44,350 nucleotides of DNA from the NCBI GenBank assembly GCA_026982565.1, contig JALSGV010000172.1, positions 1 through 44,350 of the forward strand. The letters are read 5' to 3'. The notes under the pieces were generated by a model, which worked only from the letters and a program-made list of their open reading frames with translations, searched no databases and was not told where the DNA came from. Below, piece by piece: positions 19,748 to 30,438 of this stretch (position 1 is the first letter of the stretch; every line of letters starts with the position of its first letter). Both the position numbers and the translations under genes were made by a program. The stretch comes from Gammaproteobacteria bacterium (GTDB lineage: Bacteria > Pseudomonadota > Gammaproteobacteria > SZUA-140).

Positions 19748-20254
19748 TCAACAATCCCCCGCACCTGCGGTTTTCCTTTCCAGTATGACGAAACTGTAGG
19801 CGCAGGGATTGTCCTCGTCGGCAGGATGGTCCTCGCGCGCCGTTTCGACCCAGTCCCTTTCATCATAGTTTACGAATTTGGTGTCGCCGGGAAAATCCTG
19901 GTGAATGAATGTGAGATACATGCGCTTGGCGAGGGGCAGCGCGATCTCATAGATAGATGCGCCGCCAATGACCATCAGTTCTTCATGTCCCTGCGCCGCC
20001 CGAATACCTTGCGAAATGCTATTGACCACCCTGGCGCCCGGCGCCTGAAACCCAGGGTCCCGGGTGACGATGATATTGGCGCGGCCGGGCAAGGGTTTGC
20101 CGATGGACTGAAAGGTCTTGCGCCCCATGAGAATGGGCTTCCCCATGGTGATATTGCGGAAATGGCGCAAATCCGCTGGCAGCTTCCAGGGCAGGCGGTT
20201 GTCGATGCCGATGACCCGGTTTCTGGCCAGGGCGGCGACGAGGGAAATCAACAT
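19748..20254 (-). CDS. folA: Dihydrofolate reductase
   Basis: The 168-aa enzyme reduces dihydrofolate to tetrahydrofolate with NADPH. Family motifs are clear: ISLVAALARNRVIGIDNRLP with PWKLPADLRHF at the folate site, MGRKTFQSIGKPLPGR for NADPH and VIGGASIYE. It is the last gene of the lgt-thyA-folA operon, 5 nt after thyA. This pairing is functional, since thymidylate synthase makes the dihydrofolate that FolA recycles. Confidence 0.97.
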   Translation of the reverse strand: MLISLVAALARNRVIGIDNRLPWKLPADLRHFRNITMGKPILMGRKTFQSIGKPLPGRANIIVTRDPGFQAPGARVVNSISQGIRAAQGHEELMVIGGASIYEIALPLAKRMYLTFIHQDFPGDTKFVNYDERDWVETAREDHPADEDNPCAYSFVILERKTAGAGDC

Positions 20255-20259
20255 GGTTT

Positions 20260-21054
20260 TCAGACCGCCACCGCGGCCTTGATATGGGGGTGTGCCTGAT
20301 ATCCGATCAGTTCGAAGTCGTCATAGGTAAAATTGAAAATCGAATCAATGTCGGGGTTCAGGATCATGTGAGGCAGGGGGTAGGGTCTGCGGCCCAGCTG
20401 CAGATCCGCCTGCTCCAGGTGATTGAGGTAGAGGTGGGCGTCGCCCAGGGTATGGATGAAGTCGCCACAGCGCAGGCCCGTCACCTGGGCGATCATCATG
20501 GTCAGCAGGGCATAGGACGCGATGTTGAAGGGCACGCCGAGAAAGATATCGGCGCTGCGCTGATAGAGCTGGCAGGACAATCGTCCCTCGGCCACGTAAA
20601 ACTGGAAAAAGGCGTGGCAGGGGGGCAGGGCCATCCTGTCCAGGTCCCCTACGTTCCAGGCGCTGACAATGAGGCGGCGCGAATCGGGGTTGTTCTTGAT
20701 GTCCTCGATGAGACGCGTGATTTGATCGATATGATGCCCATCGGCGCTGGGCCATGAACGCCACTGATAACCATATACCGGACCCAGATTGCCTTCTTTA
20801 TCGGCCCACTCATCCCATATGGTCACGCCGTTGTCGCGCAGATACTGGATATTGGTGTTCCCCGACAGAAACCACAACAGCTCGTGGATGATGCTGCGCA
20901 AATGGACTTTCTTGGTGGTCACCAGGGGGAAGCCCTGGGCGAGGTCGAAGCGCATCTGATGGCCGAAGATGCTCAGGGTGCCGGTACCCGTGCGGTCTTC
21001 CTTGCGCACCCCGTGATCGCGAACGTGTCGAAGCAGGTCCAGATATTGTTTCAT
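20260..21054 (-). CDS. thyA: Thymidylate synthase
   Basis: The 264-aa enzyme methylates dUMP to dTMP using methylene-tetrahydrofolate. The catalytic cysteine is C146 in [14 protein letters not shown]. Other conserved parts include [18 protein letters not shown], the [20 protein letters not shown] region and the C-terminal end IKAAVAV. It is 7 nt downstream of lgt and 5 nt upstream of folA, so the three genes form an operon, an arrangement common in Proteobacteria. Confidence 0.98.
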   Translation of the reverse strand: MKQYLDLLRHVRDHGVRKEDRTGTGTLSIFGHQMRFDLAQGFPLVTTKKVHLRSIIHELLWFLSGNTNIQYLRDNGVTIWDEWADKEGNLGPVYGYQWRSWPSADGHHIDQITRLIEDIKNNPDSRRLIVSAWNVGDLDRMALPPCHAFFQFYVAEGRLSCQLYQRSADIFLGVPFNIASYALLTMMIAQVTGLRCGDFIHTLGDAHLYLNHLEQADLQLGRRPYPLPHMILNPDIDSIFNFTYDDFELIGYQAHPHIKAAVAV

Positions 21055-21061
21055 GAGATTA

Positions 21062-21856
21062 TCAACTGTGTGTACCTTGTCTTTTGTAGGCCCACCACAT
21101 GAGGGCGGCGCCCGCCAGGGCCATGGGCGCCGACAACAGCTGTCCCATGGTCAGCCAGTCAAAGGCGATGAAACCGAGGTGGGCATCGGGCATGCGGGTA
21201 AACTCCACCAGGAAACGGAATACCCCGTAACAAAGGAGGAACAGGCCTGAGACCGCCATGGTGGGCCGGGGCCTGGCGGAATAGAACCATAGAATAAGGA
21301 ACAGCACCAAGCCTTCCAGCAGAGCCTCATATAGTTGCGAGGGATGTCGCGGCAGCAAGCCGGCGCGCGGATCCGGAAAGACCACGGCCCAGGGGACATC
21401 CGTCACCCTGCCCCATAGTTCGCCATTGATAAAGTTGCCGATACGGCCCGCCCCCAGCCCGATGGGCACCATGGGGGCAACGAAATCCGTCACCTGGAAG
21501 AAGCTTTTACCTGTCTTGCGTCCGAACAGCGCCAGGGCCACGAGCACACCCAGCAGGCCGCCATGGAAGGACATGCCGCCCTGCCATATCTTGAGGATGT
21601 TCAGGGGTTCGGCGAGGTAGGTGGGCAGGTCATAGAAGAGGATATACCCCAGACGCCCACCCAGTATGGTTCCCAGGGCGCCATAGAAGACCAGGTCGCC
21701 TATTTCCCCCGCTTTCCACGCGGGGGCTTTGCGGGCGCGGCGCACGCCCAGCCACCACAGGGCGGCAAAACCGATGAGATACATGATGCCATACCAGTGA
21801 ACCTGGAGGGGCCCCAGGCTGATGGCTACGGGATCGATTTGCGGGTATTCCAGCAT
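21062..21856 (-). CDS. lgt: Phosphatidylglycerol-prolipoprotein diacylglyceryl transferase
   Basis: Lgt adds a diacylglyceryl group to the lipobox cysteine of prolipoproteins in the inner membrane. Starting at ATG 21856 ([20 protein letters not shown]) gives 264 aa, the usual size. An earlier in-frame ATG at 22003 would add 49 residues not typical of the family. Several membrane segments are visible. The Lgt signature [16 protein letters not shown] includes the conserved arginine and asparagine, and [10 protein letters not shown] and HPSQLYEA are also present. It is the first gene of the lgt-thyA-folA operon. Confidence 0.96.
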   Translation of the reverse strand: MLEYPQIDPVAISLGPLQVHWYGIMYLIGFAALWWLGVRRARKAPAWKAGEIGDLVFYGALGTILGGRLGYILFYDLPTYLAEPLNILKIWQGGMSFHGGLLGVLVALALFGRKTGKSFFQVTDFVAPMVPIGLGAGRIGNFINGELWGRVTDVPWAVVFPDPRAGLLPRHPSQLYEALLEGLVLFLILWFYSARPRPTMAVSGLFLLCYGVFRFLVEFTRMPDAHLGFIAFDWLTMGQLLSAPMALAGAALMWWAYKRQGTHS

Positions 21857-22167
21857 GATGGGCGACAGTATAGCCCAATCGATTGAGGAATATAATTTTG
21901 CGTAATCCCGCGGGGTTAAATAAAATGGCGCAGTCAGATCGGATGCCCGCATCCTCCCGTGGCTGGCAAAACGCCACGGAAACCCCTTGAAGGCGCATCT
22001 CAAATTGCAATTCGAAGCCGGAAGCGCATAATGGCCCGTTCCAAAGACCGTGGGGCTGGGCGCCGTATTGGCGGCGGATCCTGACGAACCGATTTCCAGC
22101 GGACATCCTCACACTAGGGGGATGCCGGAAGACCTATTCATTCAAATATCAAAAAGAGGAAAGTGCC

Positions 22168-23169
22168 ATGCAAATAGGGCAGACCATTACACAGTTCATT
22201 ATCGAAGAGCAGCGCCGCACCAGTGGCAGCGGTGATTTCACCTCATTGCTCAACGATATCCTGGTGGCGTGCAAGAATATTTCCAGCGCCGTCAACAAGG
22301 GTGCCCTGATCGGGGTGCTGGGCAGCGCAGGCAGCGAGAACGTCCAGGGCGAGACCCAGAAGAAGCTCGATGTCATTTCCAATGATATGATGCTGGACGC
22401 CAACGTGTGGGGCGGTCATCTGGCCGCCATGGCCTCGGAAGAAATGGAAGAGGTCTATCCCATCCCGGGCAAGTACCCGCGTGGCAAATACCTGCTGGTG
22501 TTCGACCCGCTGGATGGTTCCTCCAACATCGATGTCAATATCTCCGTGGGGACCATCTTCTCCATTCTGCGTTGCGCCGATGGCGTGACCAATCCCACCG
22601 AGGCGGACTTTCTGCAGCCTGGCACCCGCCAGGTTTGCGCCGGCTATGCCTTGTACGGTCCGTCCACCATGATGGTGATGACCACCGGCCATGGGGTCAA
22701 TGCCTTTACCCTGGATCAGAACGTGGGCGAGTTCATTTTGACCCACCAGGGCATGCAGATACCGGCCGATACCAGCGAATTCGCCATCAATGCCTCCAAC
22801 AGCCGCTTCTGGGAGGCCCCAGTCAAACGCTATGTGGATGAGTGCCTGGCCGGTAAGGAAGGGCCGCGAGGAAAGGACTTCAATATGCGCTGGGTAGCCT
22901 CCATGGTGGCCGAAGTCCACCGTATCCTCACCCGCGGCGGCATCTTCATGTATCCCCGCGACAACAAAGACCCCAGCAAGGCGGGCAAGCTGCGTCTCAT
23001 GTACGAGGCCAATCCCATGTCCTTCATCGTCGAGCAGGCCGGCGGCGCCAGCTCGACGGGGCGTGAGCGTATCCTGGACATCCAGCCCGAAGAGTTGCAT
23101 CAGCGGGTGCCGGTTATCCTGGGATCCAAAAATGAAGTGCAGCGGGTAGTCGACTACTACCAGAAATAA
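22168..23169 (+). CDS. fbp: Fructose-1,6-bisphosphatase class 1
   Basis: FBPase removes the 1-phosphate from fructose-1,6-bisphosphate in gluconeogenesis, and in the Calvin cycle where that is present. The 333-aa protein has the class 1 metal-binding motif [12 protein letters not shown] at 113-124, and [15 protein letters not shown] and [19 protein letters not shown] stretches near the C-terminus. It diverges from lgt. AAAGAGGAAAG before the ATG is a good ribosome site. A hairpin follows it. Confidence 0.97.
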   Translation: MQIGQTITQFIIEEQRRTSGSGDFTSLLNDILVACKNISSAVNKGALIGVLGSAGSENVQGETQKKLDVISNDMMLDANVWGGHLAAMASEEMEEVYPIPGKYPRGKYLLVFDPLDGSSNIDVNISVGTIFSILRCADGVTNPTEADFLQPGTRQVCAGYALYGPSTMMVMTTGHGVNAFTLDQNVGEFILTHQGMQIPADTSEFAINASNSRFWEAPVKRYVDECLAGKEGPRGKDFNMRWVASMVAEVHRILTRGGIFMYPRDNKDPSKAGKLRLMYEANPMSFIVEQAGGASSTGRERILDIQPEELHQRVPVILGSKNEVQRVVDYYQK

Positions 23170-23187
23170 ATCGTTTCCGGGTTAATA

Positions 23188-23212
23188 ACCCCGGTCCTTT
23201 CTGGGCCGGGGT
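23188..23212 (+). terminator. Hairpin terminator after fbp
   Basis: ACCCCGGTCC and GGCCGGGGT form a GC-rich stem around TTTCT, about 20 nt after the fbp stop. No T-run follows, so strength is uncertain. The preceding CCGGGTTAATAA (23177-23188) repeats the end of the 42-bp palindrome. Confidence 0.5.
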
Positions 23213-23267
23213 CATCTATCCAGACAAGATTCAATTCGCACGGACTGCATTATGGCTTGAAATCTTT

Positions 23268-23286
23268 AATGAGAATAATTATCATT
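23268..23286. promoter_or_regulatory. Fur box upstream of the iron ABC operon
   Basis: AATGAGAATAATTATCATT is a near-palindrome that matches the 19-bp Fur consensus (GATAATGATAATCATTATC type). It lies ~50-70 nt before the substrate-binding protein gene, where Fur-Fe would block transcription when iron is sufficient. Confidence 0.75.
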
Positions 23287-23315
23287 ACTGAATTCCATAG
23301 CATATTTGGGACTTT

Positions 23316-24347
23316 ATGAAAGGAGTGAAGAAGGTCATGAGAATGGGTTTAATGAACGGTTTCCTGGCGTTGTTGCTGTTTGTCAGTGGCAGCGCGGTTT
23401 TTGCCGCCGATGATCAACTGGTCATCTATTCCGGTCGCAGTGACAAATTCGTCAAACCTGTGATAGAGGCCTTTACCAAGGAAACAGGGATCCAGGTGAT
23501 TCTTCATAGCGCCAATTCCACTGCGCTGCTCAACAAGTTGCGTATCGAGGGCGCACGCACCCAGGCGGACCTGTACATCAGCAACGACGCGGGCAATCTG
23601 CAGCTGGGTAGTGATCTGGAGCTGTTTGAGCCCCTGGACAAGGATATGGTGGCGGTGATTCCCGCCAACCTGCGTGCTCCGGATGACACCTGGGTCGGTC
23701 TTTCGGCGCGCGCCAGGGTGCTGGTGGTCAACACCCTGCAGGAACGCACCGGTTTTGTCCGGTCCGTGTTCGATCTGGCGGACCCGCGGCTCGAGGGGCG
23801 CCTGGGCATCACCAATAGCAGTAATGAAAGTTTCATTGCCGGCGCGACGGTCTATATGGTTAAGGCCGGCGTGGATGCCACCCGCAACTGGCTCAAGGGC
23901 ATGAAGGCAAATGCAGAGGGCCGGGTCTTCAACAAACACAGCAAGATCGTTGCGGCCGTGGCGGAGGGCAAGAAGGACATCGGCTTGGTGAATCACTATT
24001 ATATCTACCGCCATCTGGCGAAGGATCCGCACGCGCCCATCAGGGTCCTGCTGCCTGATCAGGGCGATGATGGCATGGGTGTGGCCTGGAACGTGGCGGG
24101 CGTGGCCGTCAGCAAGTACAGCCACAAAAAGAAACAGGCCGGGCAGTTGGTGCGCTTTCTGGTTTCCAGGCGGGGCCAGGAGATCTTTGCCAATGTGAAC
24201 CATGAGTATCCGACACGCTCCGGTGTCGATGCCGATCCCGCCATTCCTCCAGTATCCAGTTACAAGGTTGCCGATGTGCCCATGGCTGAACTGGCCCGTC
24301 AGCGTAATGCCACCATCGACCTGCTGGAGGAAGTGGGCATGCCCTGA
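23316..24347 (+). CDS. Iron(III) ABC transporter, periplasmic substrate-binding protein (FbpA-like)
   Basis: The protein has a signal peptide (MNGFLALLLFVSGSAVFAAD; cleavage likely after VFA) and the family 1 binding-protein fold: DDQLVIYSGRSDKFVKPVIE, LYISNDAG, and ITNSSNESFIAGATV in the ligand region. It binds ferric iron in the periplasm for the permease encoded next. The start used here (23316) adds seven residues. ATG 23337 (MRMGLMNG) has AAAGGAG about 11 nt upstream and may be the true start. It shares one base with the permease gene (TGATG overlap). A Fur box precedes it. Confidence 0.88.
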   Translation: MKGVKKVMRMGLMNGFLALLLFVSGSAVFAADDQLVIYSGRSDKFVKPVIEAFTKETGIQVILHSANSTALLNKLRIEGARTQADLYISNDAGNLQLGSDLELFEPLDKDMVAVIPANLRAPDDTWVGLSARARVLVVNTLQERTGFVRSVFDLADPRLEGRLGITNSSNESFIAGATVYMVKAGVDATRNWLKGMKANAEGRVFNKHSKIVAAVAEGKKDIGLVNHYYIYRHLAKDPHAPIRVLLPDQGDDGMGVAWNVAGVAVSKYSHKKKQAGQLVRFLVSRRGQEIFANVNHEYPTRSGVDADPAIPPVSSYKVADVPMAELARQRNATIDLLEEVGMP

Positions 24348-25915
24348 TGGTGCTGCGCAAGGATCGTCTGCTTTCCTACGCCACAGGGGGCATCGTCGCG
24401 GTGGCGGCGATCCCCCTGTTGTTCGTCGTCTACACCAGCCTGCAGCTGAGCGCCGCGGAGTGGGCCGGTTTGTGGTCCAGCCGCATGCCGGGCCTGTTGT
24501 GGAACACCTTTCTCCTGGTGGTGCTGGTGGCCGTGGGCTGCCTGCTCATCGGCGTATCGGCGGCATGGCTCATCGCCCACCGCCAGTTCCCGGGGCGCAC
24601 CATCGCCCTGTGGCTGATGGTGCTGCCACTCACCATTCCCACCTATGTGTTCGCCTATGTGTACACCTCCATGCTGGAAAGCAATGGCTGGCTGGGACGC
24701 CTGTGGCATGGCCTGTTCGGCGAGGCAACGCCCGCGCCCGACCTGTACAATGTGATCGGCGTTGCCCTGATCCTGTCGCTCTCTGGTTTTTCTTACGTTT
24801 TTTTGATGGCCTATGCCGCCATGCGGCGCGGCAATCCCCATATCGAGGAGGCGGCGCGCATCCAGGGGGCCACTTCCCGCGAGGTCTTCTGGCGCATCAC
24901 CCTGCCCCTGCTGCGTCCGGCGATCGCCGCCGGGCTGGCCGTGGTTACCTTGCATGTGCTGTCGGATTTTGGCGCCGTGAGCATGCTGCGCTATCAGACT
25001 TTCACCCTGAGTATCTACCTGCAGATGACCGGGCGTTTCGACTACCAGGCTGCCGCCGGGCTGAGCCTGGTGTTGGTGATGCTGGCGCTGACCTTTCTGG
25101 TCTTCGAGCGCTTTTTCCGCAGCCGCCAGCGTTTCTATTTCGGCAGCCGCATGAAGCAGGTCGTGCCGCGCCAGGCCACGCGGGGTGAATGCATACTCAT
25201 CTGGTGCTGGCTTGGCCTCATCGCCCTGCTGGCCTTCATACTGCCCTTGTGCTGGATGGTGTCATGGAGCTGGACGGCGTGGACACGGGAGGCCATCGGC
25301 ATGGAATTCTGGGGCTATCTGGGCAACTCCCTGCTGGTGGCCCTTGCCGCCGCCACCATTGCGGTGTTTGCCGCGCTGCCCATCGGTTATTACTACAACC
25401 GGGTACGCTCCTGGCTGAGCGCCCTCTATCTCCATCTATCCAGTATCGGATTCGTGTTGCCCGGCCCCGTGGTGGCCCTGGGCGCCCTGACCTTCATCCT
25501 CGCCGCCCTGCCCGCCCTGTATGGTGGTCTGCTGGCGCTGGTGCTGGTGCTGGTGGTGCGTTTCCTGCCCCTGGCGGTGCAGTCCCAGGAATCCGCCCTG
25601 CAGCAACTCACGCCTTCCATCGAGCAGGCCGGCCGCATTCTGGGCGCCGGTCCCATGGAAAACCTGCGCCGCGTGGTGTTGCCCATGATCCGCGGCGGCA
25701 TGATCAGCGCCTGGGTGCTGGTGTTCATCGATGTCATGAAGGAACTGCCCGCCACCCTCATCCTGAGGCCCATCGGCTTCGACACCCTGCCGGTGCGAAT
25801 CTGGATCGAGGCCAGCGAGGAGATGCTGGAACTGGCGGCGCCGGCCGCCCTGCTGCTGCTGCTGGGTTCCCTGCCTGCCATGTGGATTGTGATGCGTGGG
25901 GAAAGTGCTCGTTAG
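24347..25915 (+). CDS. Iron(III) ABC transporter permease (FbpB-like, two fused permease domains)
   Basis: The 522-aa protein has about twelve hydrophobic segments in two homologous halves. Each half has an EAA loop for ATPase contact: EEAARIQGATSREVFWRITLPL in the first half and EQAGRILGAGPMENLRRVVLPM in the second. This fused layout is typical of FbpB/SfuB permeases. It should carry iron with the preceding binding protein. No ATPase gene follows; the next gene is a diguanylate cyclase 300 bp away, so the FbpC partner must be elsewhere. Confidence 0.9.
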   Translation: MVLRKDRLLSYATGGIVAVAAIPLLFVVYTSLQLSAAEWAGLWSSRMPGLLWNTFLLVVLVAVGCLLIGVSAAWLIAHRQFPGRTIALWLMVLPLTIPTYVFAYVYTSMLESNGWLGRLWHGLFGEATPAPDLYNVIGVALILSLSGFSYVFLMAYAAMRRGNPHIEEAARIQGATSREVFWRITLPLLRPAIAAGLAVVTLHVLSDFGAVSMLRYQTFTLSIYLQMTGRFDYQAAAGLSLVLVMLALTFLVFERFFRSRQRFYFGSRMKQVVPRQATRGECILIWCWLGLIALLAFILPLCWMVSWSWTAWTREAIGMEFWGYLGNSLLVALAAATIAVFAALPIGYYYNRVRSWLSALYLHLSSIGFVLPGPVVALGALTFILAALPALYGGLLALVLVLVVRFLPLAVQSQESALQQLTPSIEQAGRILGAGPMENLRRVVLPMIRGGMISAWVLVFIDVMKELPATLILRPIGFDTLPVRIWIEASEEMLELAAPAALLLLLGSLPAMWIVMRGESAR

Positions 25916-25993
25916 AACAAATACTTGGATCGAAAACCTTGCGGCGGAACGGGTAAACAATCTGGTGTCTTTCAACCATGCTTTTCATATGGG

Positions 25994-26145
25994 GTTGAGA
26001 GCGCCGGGATCTCGGCAACTACTTGATTCTTAATAGAATACAGCGTTGGATGATTGTCATTCCCGCGAAGGCGGGACTCCAGGAAAATCAATGGGATCTG
26101 GATTCTCCTGCATCCGCAGGAATGACTGAACTCGGTACACTCAAG
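25994..26145. mobile_element. 152-bp MITE-like element, copy 2 (reverse orientation)
   Basis: This is the reverse complement of the family at 4894-5043. It opens with TTGAGAGCGCCGGGATCTCG, includes the two hairpins of the core (26058-26126), and closes with CTCGGTACACTCAAG. It fills most of the 300-bp gap between the permease gene and the diguanylate cyclase gene. Confidence 0.75.
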
Positions 26146-26215
26146 ATGTGGTGTTAAAAAATTTTTAGAGCTGCCGATAGGTTATCCACAACCCCGGAAC
26201 TTTATTGAGATAGCC

Positions 26216-27259
26216 GTGGATATACAGGTTCTGCAATCGATCATCGAGTTGACCCGTCAGCGCGATCTGGATGCGTTGGAATACAGTCTCGTCGCCACCG
26301 TGGCGGAGTTGCTTCCTGTCAGGGCGGTTTCATTGTGCAGATTGTCCGACGCCCGGCAGGATGAACTTGAAGAAGTCCTGCGCCTGGATATAAAAGGCGT
26401 GGCCAATGGCAGGCCGGATTTCAGCTGGCGACAGGAAGCGGCGCCCGTGCCCGTGGACGATGACCTGAGATTCTGCCTCGACAACCTGCAATCCTGTACC
26501 AGCCGTTCGCCATCTGATGTGCTCAGGCTGCTGCTGCCGGTTTATTTTGAAAACAAAGCCATGGGCGTACTCATGCTTGACAGCGGGGAGGATTTGTCCC
26601 GATACCGGGATCTGCTGGAAGGCCTGGTGAAAATCTACAGCAATCACCTTGTTATCATCAATGAAAGCGAACGCGACAAGCTGACGGGCCTCTTGAACAG
26701 ACGGACATTTGAAAAAAAACTGGACCGTCTGCTCAGCGTGCAGCATGAGCAGCTTGCCGCGCAACGGCAGCTTGCCGGCGAGAATGACAGAAGAGGCGCG
26801 GCGCCTTCCTCTCAGGCCTGGCTCGCCATGCTGGATATCGATCATTTCAAAAATATCAATGACACTTTTGGCCATGTCTACGGGGATGAAGTCATTCTGA
26901 TGTTGTCCCAGAAAATGAGACAGGTGTTTCGTGACAGCGATCTGCTGTTTCGCTTTGGGGGAGAGGAGTTTCTCGTCGTACTGGAACCGCTTCCCCTGGA
27001 AAATGCGCGGGTCGCGCTGGAGCGTTTCCGCACCACGATGGCATCACATGTCTTTTCTCAGGTGGGGCAGGTTACCGTGAGTATCGGCTTTGCCGGAATC
27101 AAGAAAAACGACTATCCCCAGACTATCCTGGAAAATGCCGACAAGGCGCTGTATTACGCCAAGGAACATGGCAGGAATTGCTGCTACAACTACGAAACGC
27201 TGCTCGCCGAAGGCAGGCTGAGCAAGGCCCGGGAAACCGGTTCGGTGGATTTGTTCTGA
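26216..27259 (+). CDS. Diguanylate cyclase (GAF-like sensor plus GGDEF)
   Basis: The 347-aa protein makes the second messenger c-di-GMP. Residues ~10-145 resemble a GAF-type sensor (SLVATVAELLPVRAVSLCRL, VYFENKAMGVLMLDSG). The GGDEF domain begins near DKLTGLLNRRTFEKKL (154-169). The active site is GGEEF at 248-252, so it is likely catalytic. An inhibitory I-site RDSD lies at 239-242, five residues before it, so product feedback is likely. A stretch of ~20 residues (180-199) inserts in the domain. It starts at GTG 26216. A perfect TTATCCACA (26179-26187) is upstream. No membrane segment is present, so it is cytoplasmic. Confidence 0.92.
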   Translation: MDIQVLQSIIELTRQRDLDALEYSLVATVAELLPVRAVSLCRLSDARQDELEEVLRLDIKGVANGRPDFSWRQEAAPVPVDDDLRFCLDNLQSCTSRSPSDVLRLLLPVYFENKAMGVLMLDSGEDLSRYRDLLEGLVKIYSNHLVIINESERDKLTGLLNRRTFEKKLDRLLSVQHEQLAAQRQLAGENDRRGAAPSSQAWLAMLDIDHFKNINDTFGHVYGDEVILMLSQKMRQVFRDSDLLFRFGGEEFLVVLEPLPLENARVALERFRTTMASHVFSQVGQVTVSIGFAGIKKNDYPQTILENADKALYYAKEHGRNCCYNYETLLAEGRLSKARETGSVDLF

Positions 27260-27465
27260 ATTCATACCGCTGCGCCAATCCCCATCGCCCACAAGCCATC
27301 TGCTTGTAATACATCATAATTTCCACATCAACCACAATGAATTGAAAGCCTTTTCGCTTGGTTTTGCGGCCATCTGAGGGTATAGTGGCCCGTTCACTAC
27401 AGCGGCTTTTTTGCGCGAAAGGCGCGAAGTCCTGGGCGTTGCGCGAACGGATCCGATGAGAAGTT

Positions 27466-28554
27466 ATGGCGAGACACACACCACTGCATGAAGAACATTT
27501 GCGCCTGGGCGGCAAGATGGTCGATTTTGCCGGATGGGAAATGCCCCTGCATTACGGTTCCCAGCTCGACGAGCACAACCGGGTGCGCGCGGACGCCGGC
27601 ATGTTCGATGTGTCCCACATGACCATTCTGGATCTGCGGGGAGAAGGCGCGGCGCCTTTCCTGCGCCGACTGCTGGCCAATGATATCCATCGCCTGGCGC
27701 CGGGCAAGGCCCTGTACAGCTGCATGTTGCGCGCGGACGGCGGCATCATCGACGACCTCATCGTATACTGGCTGGGAGAGGACCGTTACCGCATGGTGGT
27801 CAATGCGGCCACCCATGACAAGGACCTGGCCTGGATCCAGGCCCAGGCGCAGCCCTTCGCCGTCACTATCGCGGAGCGTTGCGATGATGCCCTCATTGCC
27901 GTCCAGGGACCGTCCGCGCGGGAAAGGGTTCATGCCGTACTGGATGACGGGGCGCGCCGTGCCGCGGAAACCCTCGATCCGTTTCATGCCACTGAGACCG
28001 GCGCGCTCTTTATTGCGCGCACCGGCTACACAGGTGAAGACGGTTATGAAATCCTGGTTCCGGCAGGCGATGCTGCCGCCTTGTGGCGCGCATTGTATAA
28101 TGCCGGGGTGCGCGCCGCGGGCCTGGGGGCGCGCGACACCCTGCGCCTGGAAGCAGGCATGGCCTTGTATGGCACGGACATGGATGAAACGGTATCGCCC
28201 CTGGAGTCGGGGCTGGGATGGACGGTGGCCTGGGAGCCTGCCGAACGGGATTTCATCGGCCGCCAGGCGCTGGAGGCGAAGCGTGACGATCCAGGCCTGA
28301 AGAAGCTGGTGGGTTTGCTGCTGGAGGGGCGCGGTGTCTTGCGCGGACACCAGCCCGTCTACTGGAACGGCAAGGAGGCGGGTGAGATCACCAGCGGCAG
28401 CTTTTCCCCCTTCCTGAAAAAGGGCATCGCCCTGGCGCGGGTCGACAGCGGCGTGGAGGGGCGCTGCGAGGTGGAGATGCGTGGCAGGCGCCTGTCCGCC
28501 CTCGTGGTCAGGCCGCCCTTCGTGCGTCATGGCAAGGCCTGCTACAAGATGTAA
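27466..28554 (+). CDS. gcvT: Glycine cleavage system T protein (aminomethyltransferase)
   Basis: GcvT moves the one-carbon unit from the lipoyl arm of GcvH to tetrahydrofolate and releases ammonia. The 362-aa protein has family motifs: [56 protein letters not shown] and a C-terminal barrel with [20 protein letters not shown]. It is first in a five-gene unit. The 206-bp upstream gap shows no recognisable glycine riboswitch. Confidence 0.96.
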   Translation: MARHTPLHEEHLRLGGKMVDFAGWEMPLHYGSQLDEHNRVRADAGMFDVSHMTILDLRGEGAAPFLRRLLANDIHRLAPGKALYSCMLRADGGIIDDLIVYWLGEDRYRMVVNAATHDKDLAWIQAQAQPFAVTIAERCDDALIAVQGPSARERVHAVLDDGARRAAETLDPFHATETGALFIARTGYTGEDGYEILVPAGDAAALWRALYNAGVRAAGLGARDTLRLEAGMALYGTDMDETVSPLESGLGWTVAWEPAERDFIGRQALEAKRDDPGLKKLVGLLLEGRGVLRGHQPVYWNGKEAGEITSGSFSPFLKKGIALARVDSGVEGRCEVEMRGRRLSALVVRPPFVRHGKACYKM

Positions 28555-28601
28555 TTACATCCTTTTTCAGAAACACAAAACCATTTTGGGAGGCACATCT
28601 G

Positions 28602-28997
28602 ATGAGTAATATTCCTTCCGGCTTGAAATACAGCAAGTCCCATGAGTGGGTGGAAGACATGGGCGATGGCTCGGTGAGGGTGGGCATCACGGATCACGCC
28701 CAGGCCCTGCTGGGCGACATGGTCTTCGTCGAAGTGCCCGAGAATGGCTCTGCGGTGAACCAGGGCGAGGAATGCGCCGTGGTGGAATCGGTGAAGGCGG
28801 CCTCCGATGTCTACAGCCCGCTGACGGGCGAGGTGATCGAAGTGAACGAATCCCTGGCCGACACGCCGGAACTCATCAATCAGGACCCCTATGGCGCGGG
28901 CTGGATCATGCGCATCCAGTTGAGCAATGCGGCGGAACTGGAAGAGCTGCTCGACGCCGACGACTACGGCGCCATGCTCGCTGAAGACGAGCAGTGA
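28602..28997 (+). CDS. gcvH: Glycine cleavage system H protein
   Basis: The 131-aa lipoyl carrier of the glycine cleavage complex. The lipoyl lysine is K65 in [39 protein letters not shown] is the usual start of the family. It carries the aminomethyl group from GcvP to GcvT. GGGAGG lies ~9 nt before the ATG. Confidence 0.97.
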   Translation: MSNIPSGLKYSKSHEWVEDMGDGSVRVGITDHAQALLGDMVFVEVPENGSAVNQGEECAVVESVKAASDVYSPLTGEVIEVNESLADTPELINQDPYGAGWIMRIQLSNAAELEELLDADDYGAMLAEDEQ

Positions 28998-29065
28998 ATC
29001 ACCTTTGATACAGGAATCGATACCAGCCACGGCGGCTGGCCCCATCATCACGAAAAAGTTCTGTC

Positions 29066-30430
29066 ATGCCCTTCATACCCCATACGGAAAATGAAATCCG
29101 CGAGATGCTGGATACCATCGGCGTCTCCTCCATCGATGATTTGTTCGATGAGATTCCCGACGGCCTGCGCATCTCCAATCTGCAGGCCGTTCCCGAGGCG
29201 GTGAGCGAACCCGCCGTCACCCGCCTCATGCACGAGCGCGCGGCGCGGGACCGGCAGCCCTTGTGCTTCATCGGCGCCGGCGCCTACGAGCACCACATTC
29301 CCGCCGCCGTGTGGGAGATCACCACGCGGGGTGAGTACTATTCCGCCTACACGCCCTATCAGGCCGAGGCCAGCCAGGGCACCCTGCAGCTGCTCTATGA
29401 ATACCAGACCATGATGGCGCGCCTCATGGCCATGGATGTCTCCAACGCCTCCCTCTATGACGGCGCCTCCGCCCTGGCCGAGGCGGTGCTCATGGCGGTG
29501 CGCGCCAACCGCGGCGCGAAATCCCGGCGCATCCTCATGCCGCGCAATGTCCATCCCGCCTACCGCAAGGTGGTGGCCACCATCACACGCCACCAGGGGA
29601 TTGAGCTTGAAGAGGTGGCTTACAACCCTGCCAATGGTTGCATAGAGGATGCCGCCCTGCCACGGGATGCGGATGGTGTCGCCGCCGTGGTCATCCCCAT
29701 GCCCAATTTCTTCGGCGCCCTGGAAGACGTGGACGCCCTCACCGATTGGGCCCACGCCCGCAAGGCCCTGGTCATTGCCGTGGTCAACCCCCTCGCCGTG
29801 GCCCTGCTCAAGCCACCGGGCCAGTGGGGCGCCAGGGGCGCCGATATCGTGTGCGGGGATGGGCAGCCCCTGGGCGTGCCCCTCTCCTCGGGCGGTCCCT
29901 ATTTCGGTTTCATGTGCTGCCGCCAGGCCCATGTGCGCCAGATGCCGGGACGCATCATCGGCCAGACGGTGGATCTGGACGGCAAGCGCGGCTTCAGCCT
30001 CACCCTGCAGGCCCGCGAGCAGCATATCCGCCGCTCCAAGGCGACTTCCAACATCTGTACCAACCAGGGCTTGATGGTGACGGCCGCCACTATTCACATG
30101 GCCCTTCTGGGCGGCGACGGCCTGCGGCGGGTTGCCGTGGCCAGCCACGGCCAGCGCAATGCCTTGCTGGCGCGCTTGTGCGCCATCGAGGGGGTGGAGC
30201 CGGTATTCCCGGGACCCGGTTTCCACGAGGGCGTCATTCGTTTCACCGCCTCCCGGGTGGAAGCGGTATTGGCGCAACTGGCCGCCAGGGATATATTGGG
30301 CGGCTTCAGCCTGAAGGCGGATTACCCGGAGTTGGGGGAGGCCCTGCTGGTGTGCGCCACGGAGACCAAGGAGGCGCATGATCTGGAGCGCTATGTCCTT
30401 GCCCTGCAGGATATTTTTTCCAATTCGTAG
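29066..30430 (+). CDS. gcvPA: Glycine dehydrogenase (decarboxylating) subunit 1
   Basis: The 454-aa N-terminal half of glycine decarboxylase P protein, in the two-gene form common outside enterics. It starts [20 protein letters not shown] and contains [38 protein letters not shown] and [12 protein letters not shown]. It works as a complex with GcvPB, which carries the PLP lysine. It is followed after 8 nt by tpx and not directly by gcvPB. Confidence 0.97.
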   Translation: MPFIPHTENEIREMLDTIGVSSIDDLFDEIPDGLRISNLQAVPEAVSEPAVTRLMHERAARDRQPLCFIGAGAYEHHIPAAVWEITTRGEYYSAYTPYQAEASQGTLQLLYEYQTMMARLMAMDVSNASLYDGASALAEAVLMAVRANRGAKSRRILMPRNVHPAYRKVVATITRHQGIELEEVAYNPANGCIEDAALPRDADGVAAVVIPMPNFFGALEDVDALTDWAHARKALVIAVVNPLAVALLKPPGQWGARGADIVCGDGQPLGVPLSSGGPYFGFMCCRQAHVRQMPGRIIGQTVDLDGKRGFSLTLQAREQHIRRSKATSNICTNQGLMVTAATIHMALLGGDGLRRVAVASHGQRNALLARLCAIEGVEPVFPGPGFHEGVIRFTASRVEAVLAQLAARDILGGFSLKADYPELGEALLVCATETKEAHDLERYVLALQDIFSNS

Positions 30431-30438
30431 GCATCGGC

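Noticed and set aside
22004..22167. N-terminal extension of lgt or a small gene in the lgt-fbp gap
   Set aside because: The upstream frame lacks family similarity and a ribosome site; the region is better explained as divergent promoters.
27260..27465. Glycine riboswitch before gcvT
   Set aside because: The conserved tandem aptamer cores are not visible in the 206-bp leader; nothing supports it beyond the gene context.
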